DNA of 64,000 bases from Ruminiclostridium papyrosolvens DSM 2782 (GTDB lineage: Bacteria > Bacillota > Clostridia > Acetivibrionales > DSM-1351): NCBI RefSeq assembly GCF_029318685.1, contig NZ_CP119677.1, forward strand, positions 4,393,001 to 4,457,000, in the 5' to 3' direction. The notes under the pieces were generated by a model. It was not told where the DNA came from and did no database searches. It saw only the letters and a list, made by a program, of their open reading frames with translations. Positions 16,926 through 26,957 of the stretch are shown here, one piece after another (the first letter of the stretch is position 1; the number at the start of each line of letters is the position of its first letter). A program made the position numbers and the translations under genes.

Positions 16926-17465
16926 CTAAATTTTAGACTCTACATCAGTTCGTAAAAGTTTTAGTGCCCTATTGAGGCGAGTTTTTACGGTTCCTATCGG
17001 GCAGGATAATACCTCTGAGATTTGAGATACAGTTAAGTCCTGAAAGTACTTTAGAATCACAATTGTTTTTTCGCTAAAAGCTAATCGTTCAATTGATGTC
17101 ATCAAATCTATCCCTGAAATAATACTATCCTCTGTGTTTTCAGTATTAATATCTTTTATATCCTCATTAAGCATTTTATCTTCATTATCATTAATCTTTT
17201 TCTTTCTTTTCAAAGCATTCAATGAACAGTTTATTACAATTCTTGTAAGCCATGTATTAAAAAACTTAGGATTTTTTAATTTTTTAATTGAAATATATGA
17301 TCTATATATAGTATCGTGCAAAACATCCAAAGCATCATTTTCATTTCTCATATATACGTATGCTATCCTATAAATATCTTCCTTCCTTTCAAGTATTAAT
17401 TCTGAAGATGCTATTTTATCTCCATTTATAGCTTTCACGGCTTTTTCTAAATCTACCTGATTCAT
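16926..17465 (-). CDS. ECF-type RNA polymerase sigma factor
   Basis: A 179-residue sigma-70 family protein. Region 2 is at about 20-85 (IYRIAYVYMRNENDALDVLHD, split as residues 29-49), and region 4 at about 120-172 (SIERLAFSEKTIVILKYFQD, then SQISEVLSCPIGTVKTRLNRA). There is no region 1.1 or 3, as usual for ECF factors. GGAGC lies 6 nt before the ATG. Its presumed anti-sigma partner follows directly. Likely targets are nearby secreted proteins (inference). Confidence 0.92.
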   Translation of the reverse strand: MNQVDLEKAVKAINGDKIASSELILERKEDIYRIAYVYMRNENDALDVLHDTIYRSYISIKKLKNPKFFNTWLTRIVINCSLNALKRKKKINDNEDKMLNEDIKDINTENTEDSIISGIDLMTSIERLAFSEKTIVILKYFQDLTVSQISEVLSCPIGTVKTRLNRALKLLRTDVESKI

Positions 17466-17673
17466 GTGGCAGCTCCTTACAATGTAAACTTTTGCCTCCT
17501 ATATAATTAGACAACAGTTTAACTAAAATGGTTTTAGTTTTAATAAATATATTATTATCATTCTTTATTAAAGAAAGTTTATAAAATACCACGGCTAACG
17601 TAAGATTCTCACTGCAATAAAAAACAGGACATTTTAGTCCTGTCTTTTCAACACATATAAATTATAAATTAGG

Positions 17674-18708
17674 TTAATAATTTACATGTACACTACAATA
17701 TGGATTTGGGCTCATAAAGTCAAATTTTTCTGAACTTTGTACACTAAATCCTATTGACAATGGCCACGAAATAGACGGCGAAATTGCCCAAGTTGTTTGC
17801 TGATGTGCGTATTTTGCATAAACACTAACATATCTTCTTGAAGTATCATTCACATTTACATAATAACTCATATAGCCACGATAATTTTCACGCCAATAGC
17901 CCCCATTAACAGTTGAATCATGAGAGTAAAGTTTATAAGATACTACTGCCCCACCAGAGTCATTCAAAGATTTTTCTGGCGTAGTATTCGTATCTGTACC
18001 ACTACTAACACTTTGCCAACCATTTTTCCAATCATCTTTGAAGTAGCTATAAATAGGATCGTTAGTTTTAGTCAATCCATCATCATGACCAAGTCCGATA
18101 ACATCTGTTTGTGTGTAATCTGGAACTGTAAGCCATGTCCATTGAGCAGAAAGTTTGTACTTTGTCCCACTTACGTGTGTAACAAGTAAATTCATTGTTA
18201 TCCATCCATCAGTATCGGTTTCGTAATCAAGTCCACTATCATAAATACCCATTGTTGTAAAGGTGCCACCCGTTGGCGAATTTGTAACATATTGTGATTG
18301 ACTATTTTTTTTATTGTATTCCTGTACTTCATAAAGACACTGTTCTTTTGTCAGTTCAGTTACCTTACTAGTCCCTTCATCAATTACTTTACTTGTCTCT
18401 TCAACAGAATCATTATTTTCTACATTCTTACTGTGAAAAGTACTTTTTTCTTCACGTTGTCGTGATATTCTGTAATATCTCGTGTCAGCAGATACTATTT
18501 CACCATCCTTATATGTAAGCAATTCAGACTCTGGAAGGTCGTTAATTTGTTGAGATGTGAATCCTGCATTTAAAAGTTTACTAATTATTTTCTCTTTGTC
18601 ACTAGCAACAGCTACAGTATTACTTTCTTGAGCAAAAGTACTACTTGAACTTAGTATAATCGAAGCAGTGAGAATACCTACAAAAAATAACTTTAATGAT
18701 GCTTTCAT
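17674..18708 (-). CDS. Secreted protein of unknown function
   Basis: A 344-residue protein with a signal peptide (residues 1-27, ending STFAQES). Residues 28-60 contain NKIISKLLNAGFTSQQINDL-like helical sequence. A Glu/Ser/Thr-rich linker is at 85-130. The C-terminal 210 residues are aromatic-rich and beta-like (WITMNLLVTHVSGTKYKLSA, YAKYAHQQTTWAISPSISW) and recall secreted Paenibacillus/Bacillus proteins of unknown role. AAGGAG precedes the ATG. It may belong to the ECF regulon next door. Confidence 0.65.
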   Translation of the reverse strand: MKASLKLFFVGILTASIILSSSSTFAQESNTVAVASDKEKIISKLLNAGFTSQQINDLPESELLTYKDGEIVSADTRYYRISRQREEKSTFHSKNVENNDSVEETSKVIDEGTSKVTELTKEQCLYEVQEYNKKNSQSQYVTNSPTGGTFTTMGIYDSGLDYETDTDGWITMNLLVTHVSGTKYKLSAQWTWLTVPDYTQTDVIGLGHDDGLTKTNDPIYSYFKDDWKNGWQSVSSGTDTNTTPEKSLNDSGGAVVSYKLYSHDSTVNGGYWRENYRGYMSYYVNVNDTSRRYVSVYAKYAHQQTTWAISPSISWPLSIGFSVQSSEKFDFMSPNPYCSVHVNY

Positions 18709-19240
18709 AAAAATTGTGTACTCCTTAAAAATAATGTTTGATTTTTACAAATATAGCTGAAGGTAGGCCGACCAAAATTCTACTAATTGTAAACGGAAAA
18801 TTATAATTTCATGTGGATATTATACAAAAAATATTCCTCAATGTCAAATTTTTCTATTTATGTATTTTTTATATAGTGTGATATGCTAACTTTCTTAATA
18901 TATATGATATAAGAAACAAAATAGTAAATTAACAGATGCCATCATTTAATTACACACTATCCAGCAATCCAATAAGCAATCTATGATCTTTATAAACCAT
19001 TTACCTTTTCGACTATTTTAATTATAATTATTACTAAAATTTTAAAGGCTTTACACCTGTTCAAATTTATCCTCCATGGGTTTTGTCATCACCATTTCAC
19101 TAAAAACTCGCCTCCATCCATAAAAATTCCCCTTGCATCCATAAATCCATCAAAAAAGGGCTCAAAACACAGGTCATTTCCACCCTATTTTTGCCCATTT
19201 TTTCACTAAAAACCACTATATATTGTGTTCAAATTATCTG
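18709..19240. other. Island edge: non-coding DNA behind rlmD
   Basis: About 530 AT-rich bases separate the island's last gene from the rlmD stop. TTTCACTAAAAA occurs twice here (about 19095 and 19203). A 32-codon minus-strand frame (19100-19198) has repeated ATGGAT units and no convincing ribosome site. This is the place where an attachment-site repeat of the rlmD 3' end should be sought. Confidence 0.45.
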
Positions 19241-20629
19241 CTATTTGTTTTTATCCACTAGTTGCATCCATATTATGCTCTCTACGTGCCCCGTCCACGG
19301 GAACATATCAACCGGCTGTACTTCCTTCGCCTCAAACCCATGCTCCGTCAGGTACTTAAGGTCCCTTGCCAGCGTGGACGGGTTACAGCTTACGTAAACA
19401 ATCCGCTGTGGCTGCATTTCAACCAAAGTATTAAGCAGCAACTGGTCACAGCCTTTTCTTGGTGGGTCAACAACTACCACATCCGCTTTTACTCCCTGTG
19501 CGTACAGCTCAGGAATAACCTTCTCTGCCTCTCCCACCAAGAATTCCACATTTGAGACACCATTGATTTCAGCATTTCTTTTAGCATCACAAATAGCATC
19601 AGCAACAACCTCTACGCCTACAACGTGCTTTGCCTTTTGCGAAAGAAAAAGCGAAATAGTTCCGATGCCGCAGTAAAGGTCAAAAACCGTTTCATTCCCG
19701 GAAAGGCCTGCATATTCAAGAGCCTTTTCATACAGCACTTCTGTTTGAATCGGATTGACCTGAAAAAATGACAAAGGAGAAATCTCAAACTTGAAGCTTC
19801 CAATATAGTCAGTTATGTACTTCTGTCCATAAATACAAATATTCTTATCACCAAGAATAATATTGGTGTTTCTGGTATTCACATTTAAAATAATGCTCTT
19901 AATATCAGGAAAATATTCAAGCAGCTTATTAACCAGCTCGTCGGATTTTGCCAGTTTATTTCCGTTAACAACCAGCACCACCATAATTTCTTCGGTTTTA
20001 AAGCCCTTCCTGACCATTACGTGGCGAAGAAGCCCTTTTCCGGTTTTCTCATCATAAATAGCTATACCCTCATCCTTACAAAAATCTCTAACAACGTCCC
20101 TGATGTTATTACTCTCATCAGGCTGAATATCGCACAAATTGCTGTCAATAATATTATGAGACCTTGTTTCATAGAACCCTATTCTGATATCACCCTTATC
20201 AGAGCCAACCGGGTATTGAACCTTATTCCTATACTTAAATGGGTTTTCCATTCCAATAGTGTTATTAACTTTAATATTCTGTAAACCGCCAATTCTTCTG
20301 ATATTTTGCAGAACAGTATCTTTTTTAAAATCAAGCTGTGCCTGATATGACATGTGCTGAACCGCACAACCTCCACATTTGTCATAAACGGGGCAAAATG
20401 GCTTTACTCTGTCAGCTGAAGAATTCTTTATATTAACAAGCCGCCCCACTGCATAGCTCTTGGTTTGTTTAACTATTTTGATGTCAACATTTTCTCCGGG
20501 AAGAACTCCGTCAACAAAAACCACAAAACCCTCAATCTTTCCTACACCCTGTCCTTCATGAGTTAACCCGGTTATATCAATATTAAATGTTTTATTCTGT
20601 GAAAATATCTTTTGAGAAGGCTGTTTCAT
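19241..20629 (-). CDS. rlmD: 23S rRNA (uracil-C5)-methyltransferase RlmD/RlmCD
   Basis: A 462-residue RumA-type enzyme that methylates a uracil of 23S rRNA with AdoMet. TRAM domain at about 10-68. Cys79, Cys85 and Cys88 (CPVYDKCGGC) and Cys166 would bind the 4Fe-4S cluster. The Rossmann part has VFDLYCGIGTISL; VVVDPPRKGCDQ and YVSCNPSTLARDL hold the catalytic residues. Length is normal. The 3' end of this gene is a recognised integration site for conjugative elements, and the accessory island lies immediately behind it with the gene end intact. Confidence 0.93.
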   Translation of the reverse strand: MKQPSQKIFSQNKTFNIDITGLTHEGQGVGKIEGFVVFVDGVLPGENVDIKIVKQTKSYAVGRLVNIKNSSADRVKPFCPVYDKCGGCAVQHMSYQAQLDFKKDTVLQNIRRIGGLQNIKVNNTIGMENPFKYRNKVQYPVGSDKGDIRIGFYETRSHNIIDSNLCDIQPDESNNIRDVVRDFCKDEGIAIYDEKTGKGLLRHVMVRKGFKTEEIMVVLVVNGNKLAKSDELVNKLLEYFPDIKSIILNVNTRNTNIILGDKNICIYGQKYITDYIGSFKFEISPLSFFQVNPIQTEVLYEKALEYAGLSGNETVFDLYCGIGTISLFLSQKAKHVVGVEVVADAICDAKRNAEINGVSNVEFLVGEAEKVIPELYAQGVKADVVVVDPPRKGCDQLLLNTLVEMQPQRIVYVSCNPSTLARDLKYLTEHGFEAKEVQPVDMFPWTGHVESIIWMQLVDKNK

Positions 20630-20722
20630 TGGTCATCCACCATTTCCTTAATTTATAACCAATATAATACCATATTTGGCCTGATAGATAAATATAGACA
20701 GAACCCACAAAAAACAAAAACC

Positions 20723-20762
20723 TTGGCATGGCAAAAATCAGTACCCGTTAACCATGCCAAAG
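20723..20762. terminator. Hairpin behind the rubrerythrin-like gene
   Basis: TTGGCATGG and CCATGCCAA arms around an 18-nt loop, with an A-run on the plus-strand 5' side that becomes a T-run on the minus strand. It lies behind the 20809-21015 gene. Confidence 0.6.
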
Positions 20763-20808
20763 CTTTTAGATAATTTTATCTATCTTGTTATAACAAATAA
20801 ACTCATTA

Positions 20809-21015
20809 TTACTGTCTTTTGTAATCCAGCAGGATATTACGAAGCTTACTGGCATGCATTCCCTCGTCTTGGGCAAAATCCTTGAACACCTGCTTAATCT
20901 TTTCATCTTCAATCCTTTTTGAGTACATTTCGTAATCCCTTACCAACTCCATGGAGTTTTCCCATGCTCTCAAAAGTCTGTCATACGTGGTAAGTTCAAT
21001 TTCATTTTCGTTCAT
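20809..21015 (-). CDS. Small ferritin-like/rubrerythrin-type helical protein
   Basis: About 68 residues from the ATG at 21015, which has GGAGGA 5 nt upstream; an in-frame ATG 21 nt earlier lacks a site. The protein is two helices with LVRDYEMYSKRIEDEKIKQVF and AQDEGMHASKLRNILL, resembling half of a ferritin-like bundle with ExxxH. It may bind iron as a dimer. It starts just behind the glycosylase stop and is probably in that operon. Confidence 0.65.
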   Translation of the reverse strand: MNENEIELTTYDRLLRAWENSMELVRDYEMYSKRIEDEKIKQVFKDFAQDEGMHASKLRNILLDYKRQ

Positions 21016-21028
21016 AAAATCTCCTCCA

Positions 21029-21583
21029 TTACCCAATAGAATCCAAAAGTTTTTTCAAATCAGCAAAGCACTTGCATTGTTCGGCAAAAGGAACTGTATT
21101 GAGCCCGCTTGTACTGTAACAGACAAAATCCAAGGTAGCTTCTTGTAAGCTATCCAATTGAAGCCCGGGAGTAACATTAATTCTGGACGCAGACATCTTC
21201 AAAATGCAAGAAGCAAATGCACGGTAAACCCCAATCCCTACATAGCAGGCAACTCTGGGTTTTAAAGTATCCAAAAGCCTGTAGAGGTTTGCCGAACCTT
21301 CAATAACTTCATCTGCGCCGATATCATTGGCAGCTTTAGTCTGCCTGTCAACAATATTTGTGGAGCCATATCCCAATTCAAGTATTTTCCTGTCATCCTC
21401 CGGCTGAAATCTGACAGGTGTCAGACCTGCTTCAAATAAAAATCTCCAGAATCTGTTGCTTTTATGCGAATAGTGGTGCCTGTTTTTGGCAGAAAGCAAG
21501 CCCGGATTATAACCTATAAAAACAACTTTAAGTCCCGGCGCAAGGATGTCTGGCAGCGGCTTTTCAAAACTAAAATTATCCAT
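21029..21583 (-). CDS. mug: G:T/U mismatch-specific DNA glycosylase
   Basis: A 184-residue member of uracil-DNA glycosylase superfamily family 2 (Mug/TDG). The catalytic-site motif VVFIGYNPGLLSA lies at about 20-32 (GxNPG). SNRFWRFLFEAGLTP and GYGSTNIVDR are also characteristic. It removes uracil or thymine mispaired with guanine. No signal or partner domains. GGAGGAA precedes the ATG. Confidence 0.88.
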   Translation of the reverse strand: MDNFSFEKPLPDILAPGLKVVFIGYNPGLLSAKNRHHYSHKSNRFWRFLFEAGLTPVRFQPEDDRKILELGYGSTNIVDRQTKAANDIGADEVIEGSANLYRLLDTLKPRVACYVGIGVYRAFASCILKMSASRINVTPGLQLDSLQEATLDFVCYSTSGLNTVPFAEQCKCFADLKKLLDSIG

Positions 21584-21733
21584 AGTATTCCTCCAAAAGG
21601 TAAAAACTACGGAGTGCTTTTCTTTATATTTAGCATTTTGTAGTTTTTTTATGTAAATATTGATTGAATAAAACTTTTTATCAAGGCAAATCTATAAACT
21701 TGTAAACAAACTTTATATGGAGGTCATTTAAAA

Positions 21734-22276
21734 TTGGTATTAATTATCGTCTCTCTTATAGTTTCAGCAATTATTGCAATATTGGCAATTTTAATTATAT
21801 TACTGTTTATTGTACCGTTAAAGACCGATTTTGTATTGGATACTGATAATTCAATAATACAAGCAACAGCTTTATGGCTTCATCCATTTATAATGGCACG
21901 GGTTACATTGGAAAACAGCACTCCGGTATTAAATATCCATGTTTTTGGAAAGCATTTCATAAAGAAAAAGCTAAATAAAAACATTAGTAAAGGCCACAGT
22001 CTGGAATATCTTGGAGCTATAGAGCCTGAGGACATACAAGTCAGTACCCGTTATGGGTTTAATAATCCCTTTGACACAGGTATTACTTGCGGAGCTGTAA
22101 ATATGGTTTCGCAATTAATCAATATAAATACTTTTGAAAACCAACCGGACTTTCTTGCAGATAAAGATTATGTATATTTAAATGCTTCAGCCAAAATATA
22201 CATGGGTTCGGCAATTATGAGAATATTACAAATACAACGACTTTACAGGAGGGATTTGCAATGGATACAAACATGA
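21734..22276 (+). CDS. DUF2953-like membrane-anchored protein of spore-gene pair
   Basis: A 180-residue protein, starting at TTG with GGAGGT 10 nt upstream. Two thirds of the first 32 residues are hydrophobic (one membrane segment). The rest is soluble and ends with IQRLYRRDLQWIQT, overlapping the next start by 16 nt. DUF2953 proteins accompany GerW/YtfJ genes in Bacillota, which matches this layout. Function unknown, probably sporulation-related. Confidence 0.75.
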   Translation: MVLIIVSLIVSAIIAILAILIILLFIVPLKTDFVLDTDNSIIQATALWLHPFIMARVTLENSTPVLNIHVFGKHFIKKKLNKNISKGHSLEYLGAIEPEDIQVSTRYGFNNPFDTGITCGAVNMVSQLININTFENQPDFLADKDYVYLNASAKIYMGSAIMRILQIQRLYRRDLQWIQT

Positions 22277-22698
22277 ATCAGAATGTAACCGCATTATTTT
22301 CAAACCTTGAAGACTTTACTCAGAATGAAGGCTTAATAGGAAAGCCTGTTACACATGGGGATAAAACCTTTATTCCTGTAGTTTCAGTAACTCTTGGCTA
22401 TGGAACAGGTAATACAGCCAGCAAAAACCATGGTACCAGTACAAAAGAGCAAGCAGGCGGAACTACCTCCGGTATGGCAAACAATATGGCTGGAGGAGCC
22501 TTGGGACTGGGAGCTAAACTTTGTACAGATGCAGTAATCATAGTAGATAAGGACAACGTTTCAATGCTTCAAGTTGGCCCTACTGCCACAAGCCAGCTTA
22601 TGGACAAAATGCCGCAGATAATCTCAGGCATAGGTTCCATGGGAAAACAGCAACAGCAACAGGGGCAGCAGTCCCAAAGCGGTCAAAGTCAGCAATAA
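22261..22698 (+). CDS. ytfJ: GerW-family (YtfJ-like) sporulation protein
   Basis: A 145-residue protein. The core GKPVTHGDKTFIPVVSVTLGYG and a Gly-rich middle, then DAVIIVDKDNVSMLQVG, match the GerW/YtfJ family, which in Bacillus is made in the forespore and affects germination. The tail is Gln-rich (QQQQQGQQSQSGQ). GGAGGG precedes the ATG, which lies within the end of the DUF2953-like gene. Confidence 0.88.
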   Translation: MDTNMNQNVTALFSNLEDFTQNEGLIGKPVTHGDKTFIPVVSVTLGYGTGNTASKNHGTSTKEQAGGTTSGMANNMAGGALGLGAKLCTDAVIIVDKDNVSMLQVGPTATSQLMDKMPQIISGIGSMGKQQQQQGQQSQSGQSQQ

Positions 22699-22790
22699 TC
22701 AAAGACCAAAATTTTACTGAATATGTACCGAATAAACGTGTAACACTATTATAGCAAGTAATATCTTTTAACATGAAAGGACAATATACC

Positions 22791-23150
22791 ATGGATAAAG
22801 TAGAAAACAGACAAGGTTTTGGCCTGGGACATCTTCTATTGCGTATAGTAATCGGGGCTGTCATTTTGGCAATTACAGCATTTATAACACCGGGTTTTTT
22901 GATTTCATCATGGTTTTCATTATTGCTTGCAGCAGTAGTATTGGCAGTACTGGACTGGGCAGTAAGCAAGGTAACAGGTGTAAACGCAACTCCTTTCGGC
23001 CGTGGAATTTCAGGCTTTATACTGGCAGCCGTTATCATTTATGTTATTAAGTTTATAGTACCGGGATATAATATATCACTCCTAGCTGCTGTTATTGCTG
23101 CACTGGTATATGGTGTAGTCGATGCAATTATTCCCGGACGTGGTATGTAG
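22791..23150 (+). CDS. YvlD-type/phage-holin-family four-TM protein
   Basis: About 119 residues from the ATG at 22791 (AAAGGA upstream); an upstream in-frame ATG at 22773 has none. Four membrane segments: LLLRIVIGAVILAITAF, WFSLLLAAVVLAVLDW, FILAAVIIYVIKFIV and SLLAAVIAALVYGVVDAI. The spacing and the WAVSKVTGV loop match the family named 'phage holin family IV' or YvlD, whose role is unknown. A GC-rich hairpin (23181-23213) follows. Confidence 0.75.
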   Translation: MDKVENRQGFGLGHLLLRIVIGAVILAITAFITPGFLISSWFSLLLAAVVLAVLDWAVSKVTGVNATPFGRGISGFILAAVIIYVIKFIVPGYNISLLAAVIAALVYGVVDAIIPGRGM

Positions 23151-23329
23151 GTACCATGGAGGAATATCTGCAAAACTGACGTTTAGGAGCGGCTTGTTTA
23201 ACAAGGCCGCTCCTAATAAAAAAAAATCCCTCTTACAAGGGAAAGATAAGATTATTATTGAATCAGTATGCCGTTATATAGATTATTCCATATTATATAC
23301 AGTTTATACCTTTATTTTCCATACATTTC

Positions 23330-25642
23330 CTACGCCTTAGCACTTTCAGAAATCTTGAAAAGGTCTGAAGATGCGTCTTGTAATAGCATAGATATCTCAT
23401 CCAAATCATTAAGAGTTTTTACCTGTATCTGAATAATAGTATCAAAATCCTGATAATCCCTGGAATTTCCAGAAGCTCCCCATGCAATTTTATCTACGGC
23501 ATCAACAAATTCTCTGGCTGTCTGATAATGAGTATGCGCTTTGTCAGCAGATGCTTTAACAGTATCTGAAACATTGCTGATAGATTGAATTATTTCTCCA
23601 ATACCTTTCTTGACTTCATTTATTCTGGCTGCACCATCTTCAACTCCCAGCAACCCGGAATTCATTTTGTTAACAGCGGTGTTAATACTTGCCTGTATTT
23701 CTTTGATTTGCTCTTTTATTTCAGCTGCCGAATTATTGCTCAGATTAGAAAGCTTTCTTATTTCATCCGCAACAACCGCAAAACCCTTTCCCTGTTCACC
23801 CGCCCTATTGGCTTCAATTGCGGCATTCAATGCCAGCAGATTAGTCTGTGAAGCAATTTGAGTAATAGTATTGGTAATCTCCCCAATTCTTCCGGAGGAG
23901 GATTCAAGGTTTTCAATAGATGTTGCAATAGAGCGAACAGTTTCATTAACTGAGGATATAAATATTTCGGCCTCTTCAACCGTCTTTTCTTTCAGCTTGG
24001 CTGTTTCCACCGCCCTCACACTATCCCCTACTGCCTTTTGCGCCTGTTCGGTTACGGTTTTTACACCTGAGATTATACTTTCAGTATCCAGTACAAACCC
24101 TTCCCTGTCAGCAGTCTTTGTTGCTGAAATTTTCTCCATAGTCGTTCTGTTTTGGTCAACGAGAGTCTTAACTCTCTGCTTCAAAGTACTTATTTCACTT
24201 CCTGTATCCTTAAACTGTTCAACCATCTTCTGTTGTCCGTCAATAACATTGTTGACCTGCTTACCCAATTTACCTATATCATTAGATGCTGCCATTTCAG
24301 CCCTAACGGTCAAGTCTCCCTTTTCAACCTTTGAAAGGATATTTGAAAGATAATGAATAGGCTTAACAATCCTGTTGGATAAAAGTAATGCAATCAACAT
24401 CCCCACAATTATTGAAAACAGCGTAATAGCAATAAATATCCAGAATATGGCGTGCTTAATTTTTTCAGAAGACTTTATATCATCAGAAAAATAGTTGTTA
24501 AAAGAAGCTCTGAGCTTATCAGAATTATCGAGAAAAGCTTTATTAAGCTCAGACATACTCTTATACCCTTCTGAGACACCTCCATTCTCAAGAATTGCAG
24601 CTCTTTTAAATATCTCCTGAGCAGTACCGTCTATGGAGTTATTTAAAGCAGTAAGCTTTTTGATTTTTTGTTCAGCAAGACCATTTTTCAAAAGCTCTGC
24701 TAATTTTATTTCAATACTAGTTTTATTCTTTTTAAATTCAGCTGTTGAATTTTTATCGCCTGAAGCAGAATACAACAAAATTGCATTGTTTCTGTTTATT
24801 AGTATGGCTGTATCCGCAATCTCACTATAGGTATGTAAATCTCTGGCAATTTTTTTCATATTCCAGACCCTGTCAAAGCCTTGAGTTGCTCTGGCATTGC
24901 CAAGAATATTCTGGCTGGCTGCAGCGGCTGCTGAAATTCTCTGTTCAAGATCTTCAACCTTTGCACTAAAATTATTATCCTGAAGGATTGATTCATTGCT
25001 TCCTGATGTGTTTAAATACGTCAGAATATCAGCCAAAAGCTTTTTTATCTCCGTAAACTGATTATCAATATATCCTGAATCCGAATCAACCAGACCGATT
25101 ATTCTGTTCAACTCCGTAATATCATCCATAAGCCTTGCCGACCTGTCCTCAATTGGACTTCCCGTTGTGTTTTTAAGTTCATTTATAATGTTTTGCATTT
25201 CATTAAAATTATCCTGAACACCCTTTAAAAAAGCATCAATGCCTCTGTTTTCAAAAGTTTTGATATCAGGACTGATTTTATCATTAAATAAACTCTTATA
25301 TTCTTTGTTGATACTATCCAGTTTCTCAACAGTCTTTTTGTCCTCAGAACTTATTTTAGCCCCCTTTAAATTCTTTAACTCTGAGTCCATCTTGTTTCCT
25401 ATGTCTGTAAAAGTTTGGCTGTCGTCACTGAATGAATTTACAATATCCGTTAAAACCTGCTGTCTTTGAGCAGACAACCGGTTTAAATCCTGTACTGCAT
25501 CCTGATTTGACTTATTAGCTTCTATATTATTAACGGAACTAATTACTTTTCTATATCCAAAGAAAGAAATAGCAGATGAGATTAACGAGATTGCAATAAC
25601 AATGCAAAATGCTCCGATAATTGTGCTTTTAATATTTTTCAT
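23330..25642 (-). CDS. Methyl-accepting chemotaxis protein with large external helical domain
   Basis: About 770 residues from the ATG at 25642 (GGAGGT upstream). The first membrane segment is at about 5-27, then a coiled, Asn/Ser/Asp-rich external domain to about 395 that lacks a Cache fold as far as I can see, a second membrane segment (about 400-423), HAMP (424-478) and a cytoplasmic signalling domain. The hairpin tip is [26 protein letters not shown], split here as about residues 600-625. It should couple to CheA/CheW. No C-terminal CheR-binding pentapeptide is seen. Confidence 0.92.
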   Translation of the reverse strand: MKNIKSTIIGAFCIVIAISLISSAISFFGYRKVISSVNNIEANKSNQDAVQDLNRLSAQRQQVLTDIVNSFSDDSQTFTDIGNKMDSELKNLKGAKISSEDKKTVEKLDSINKEYKSLFNDKISPDIKTFENRGIDAFLKGVQDNFNEMQNIINELKNTTGSPIEDRSARLMDDITELNRIIGLVDSDSGYIDNQFTEIKKLLADILTYLNTSGSNESILQDNNFSAKVEDLEQRISAAAAASQNILGNARATQGFDRVWNMKKIARDLHTYSEIADTAILINRNNAILLYSASGDKNSTAEFKKNKTSIEIKLAELLKNGLAEQKIKKLTALNNSIDGTAQEIFKRAAILENGGVSEGYKSMSELNKAFLDNSDKLRASFNNYFSDDIKSSEKIKHAIFWIFIAITLFSIIVGMLIALLLSNRIVKPIHYLSNILSKVEKGDLTVRAEMAASNDIGKLGKQVNNVIDGQQKMVEQFKDTGSEISTLKQRVKTLVDQNRTTMEKISATKTADREGFVLDTESIISGVKTVTEQAQKAVGDSVRAVETAKLKEKTVEEAEIFISSVNETVRSIATSIENLESSSGRIGEITNTITQIASQTNLLALNAAIEANRAGEQGKGFAVVADEIRKLSNLSNNSAAEIKEQIKEIQASINTAVNKMNSGLLGVEDGAARINEVKKGIGEIIQSISNVSDTVKASADKAHTHYQTAREFVDAVDKIAWGASGNSRDYQDFDTIIQIQVKTLNDLDEISMLLQDASSDLFKISESAKA

Positions 25643-25858
25643 ATATAACAACCTCCAACTTTCCAGTGAAAATAGCCGAATATAAAAGAGTTCTACATTT
25701 TAGCAAAAAAATCCTTCAACTCAACTACCTTTTTCGCCATTTTTTTCTTGACTTAGAAAAAATATTATAGAAAAGCATATCTTTAATCTGTATAAGTAGC
25801 AGAAACAGGTTATTTTCGTATCAAAATTGGAAATAATTCTAATACATATATTTATAGA

Positions 25859-26722
25859 ATGGTGGTTCAAATGAAAAATTTTTTTAAACCCGCATGGTGT
25901 TTGGTAATTATACTGCTTCTTTTATTATTATCGGTAATTTACTTACTTAATGCCAAATCTGCCCGTTTGGAGAAAACCAACAATGTTTTGGGCGAACAAG
26001 TCCAAAATATGTCCAGAACCCTGACGGAGCAAAATAAAGTACAAGAAGCAAACATGGAATTGATAAGGATTCTCCAATCAGACCAGACAAACTGTAAAAC
26101 AAGATTAAGCGAATTTGCAAAAACGTATACCAAAATATCAGGCAGCTATGTAAAAAAGTCCAGCAGAGGTACATCCGTTAATATTGCAAATCACACAATA
26201 GAAGATATTATTAAGCTCAACACCCTTGTAAAAAACATGGATATGGCTTTTAACAACAACAATGACCTTAGATTGGAACTTGAAAAATCAAACAATGAGC
26301 TGGAGGAATTTGTTGACGCGCTGCCTACATTTATTCCCGCTAAGGGTAAAATCACTTCCCCTTTCGGGATGAGAAACCATCCCATTACGCACACAAGAAA
26401 GGTTCATAAGGGCGTAGATATTGATGCACAAACAGGAGACCCCATAATGGCAGCTGCTTCCGGAAAGGTAATATATGCAGGACTCTCCGGCGGCTATGGG
26501 AATCACGTTATAGTAGACCACGGTAACGGTTTTAAAACAGTATACGGTCATTCATCAAAACTCCTTGTCAAAGCCGGTCAAATTGTTAAAAAGGGTCAAA
26601 AAATAGCACTGGTGGGGAGTACAGGCAGAAGTACCGGCCCTCATCTGCATTTTGAAATAAGAATAGCCGATACCGCAGTAGACCCGGTTAAATATGTTGA
26701 ATTTAAACCTCCAACACAGTAA
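25859..26722 (+). CDS. M23-family metallopeptidase, membrane anchored
   Basis: A 287-residue protein with one N-terminal membrane segment (about 10-30), a coiled coil (30-130), and a LytM/M23 domain at about 160-280. Zinc ligands are in ITSPFGMRNHPITHTRKVHKGVD (H of HKGVD, split motif) and GPHLHFEI. The domain cleaves peptide cross-links of peptidoglycan. It resembles SpoIIQ- or NlpD-type proteins, and the company of PBP1A downstream fits a wall role. ATG at 25859 has no good site; the ATG at 25871 behind GGTGG may be used. Confidence 0.88.
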   Translation: MVVQMKNFFKPAWCLVIILLLLLLSVIYLLNAKSARLEKTNNVLGEQVQNMSRTLTEQNKVQEANMELIRILQSDQTNCKTRLSEFAKTYTKISGSYVKKSSRGTSVNIANHTIEDIIKLNTLVKNMDMAFNNNNDLRLELEKSNNELEEFVDALPTFIPAKGKITSPFGMRNHPITHTRKVHKGVDIDAQTGDPIMAAASGKVIYAGLSGGYGNHVIVDHGNGFKTVYGHSSKLLVKAGQIVKKGQKIALVGSTGRSTGPHLHFEIRIADTAVDPVKYVEFKPPTQ

Positions 26723-26789
26723 TACTTTCAGGCAATACGGGAAATATTGTATTTATCCCTTTAAAATTTACTAATATCCTTATAAAAGG

Positions 26790-26865
26790 AAAATTTCCAT
26801 TGAATCAAGGGACGGCTATCTTTATGGGAAAGTTAAGCCATTAGTATAGTTTTGTCCCTTTATTT
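26790..26865 (+). terminator. Branched stem-loop behind the M23 gene
   Basis: AAGGGAC (near 26804) and GTCCCTT (near 26852) enclose a GGCT/AGCC inner stem; T-rich sequence follows. Probably a terminator or a structured leader for the PBP1A gene. It does not match any riboswitch consensus I know. Confidence 0.4.
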
Positions 26866-26957
26866 CGGGCATTTTCGTAACATTTAAATAATATGTACTA
26901 AAAAACGTTTTATGATATAATATTGTGAGCAAAATGTATTAATTTAAGGAGGATATT

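Noticed and set aside
22598-23038. 146-codon minus-strand frame opposite the ytfJ and YvlD-like genes
   Set aside because: Lies antisense to two well-supported genes, has low-complexity composition and no ribosome site.
26790-26865. Possible riboswitch before the PBP1A gene
   Set aside because: The stem-loop does not fit the c-di-GMP, c-di-AMP, SAM or purine consensus that I know; a terminator of the M23 gene is simpler.
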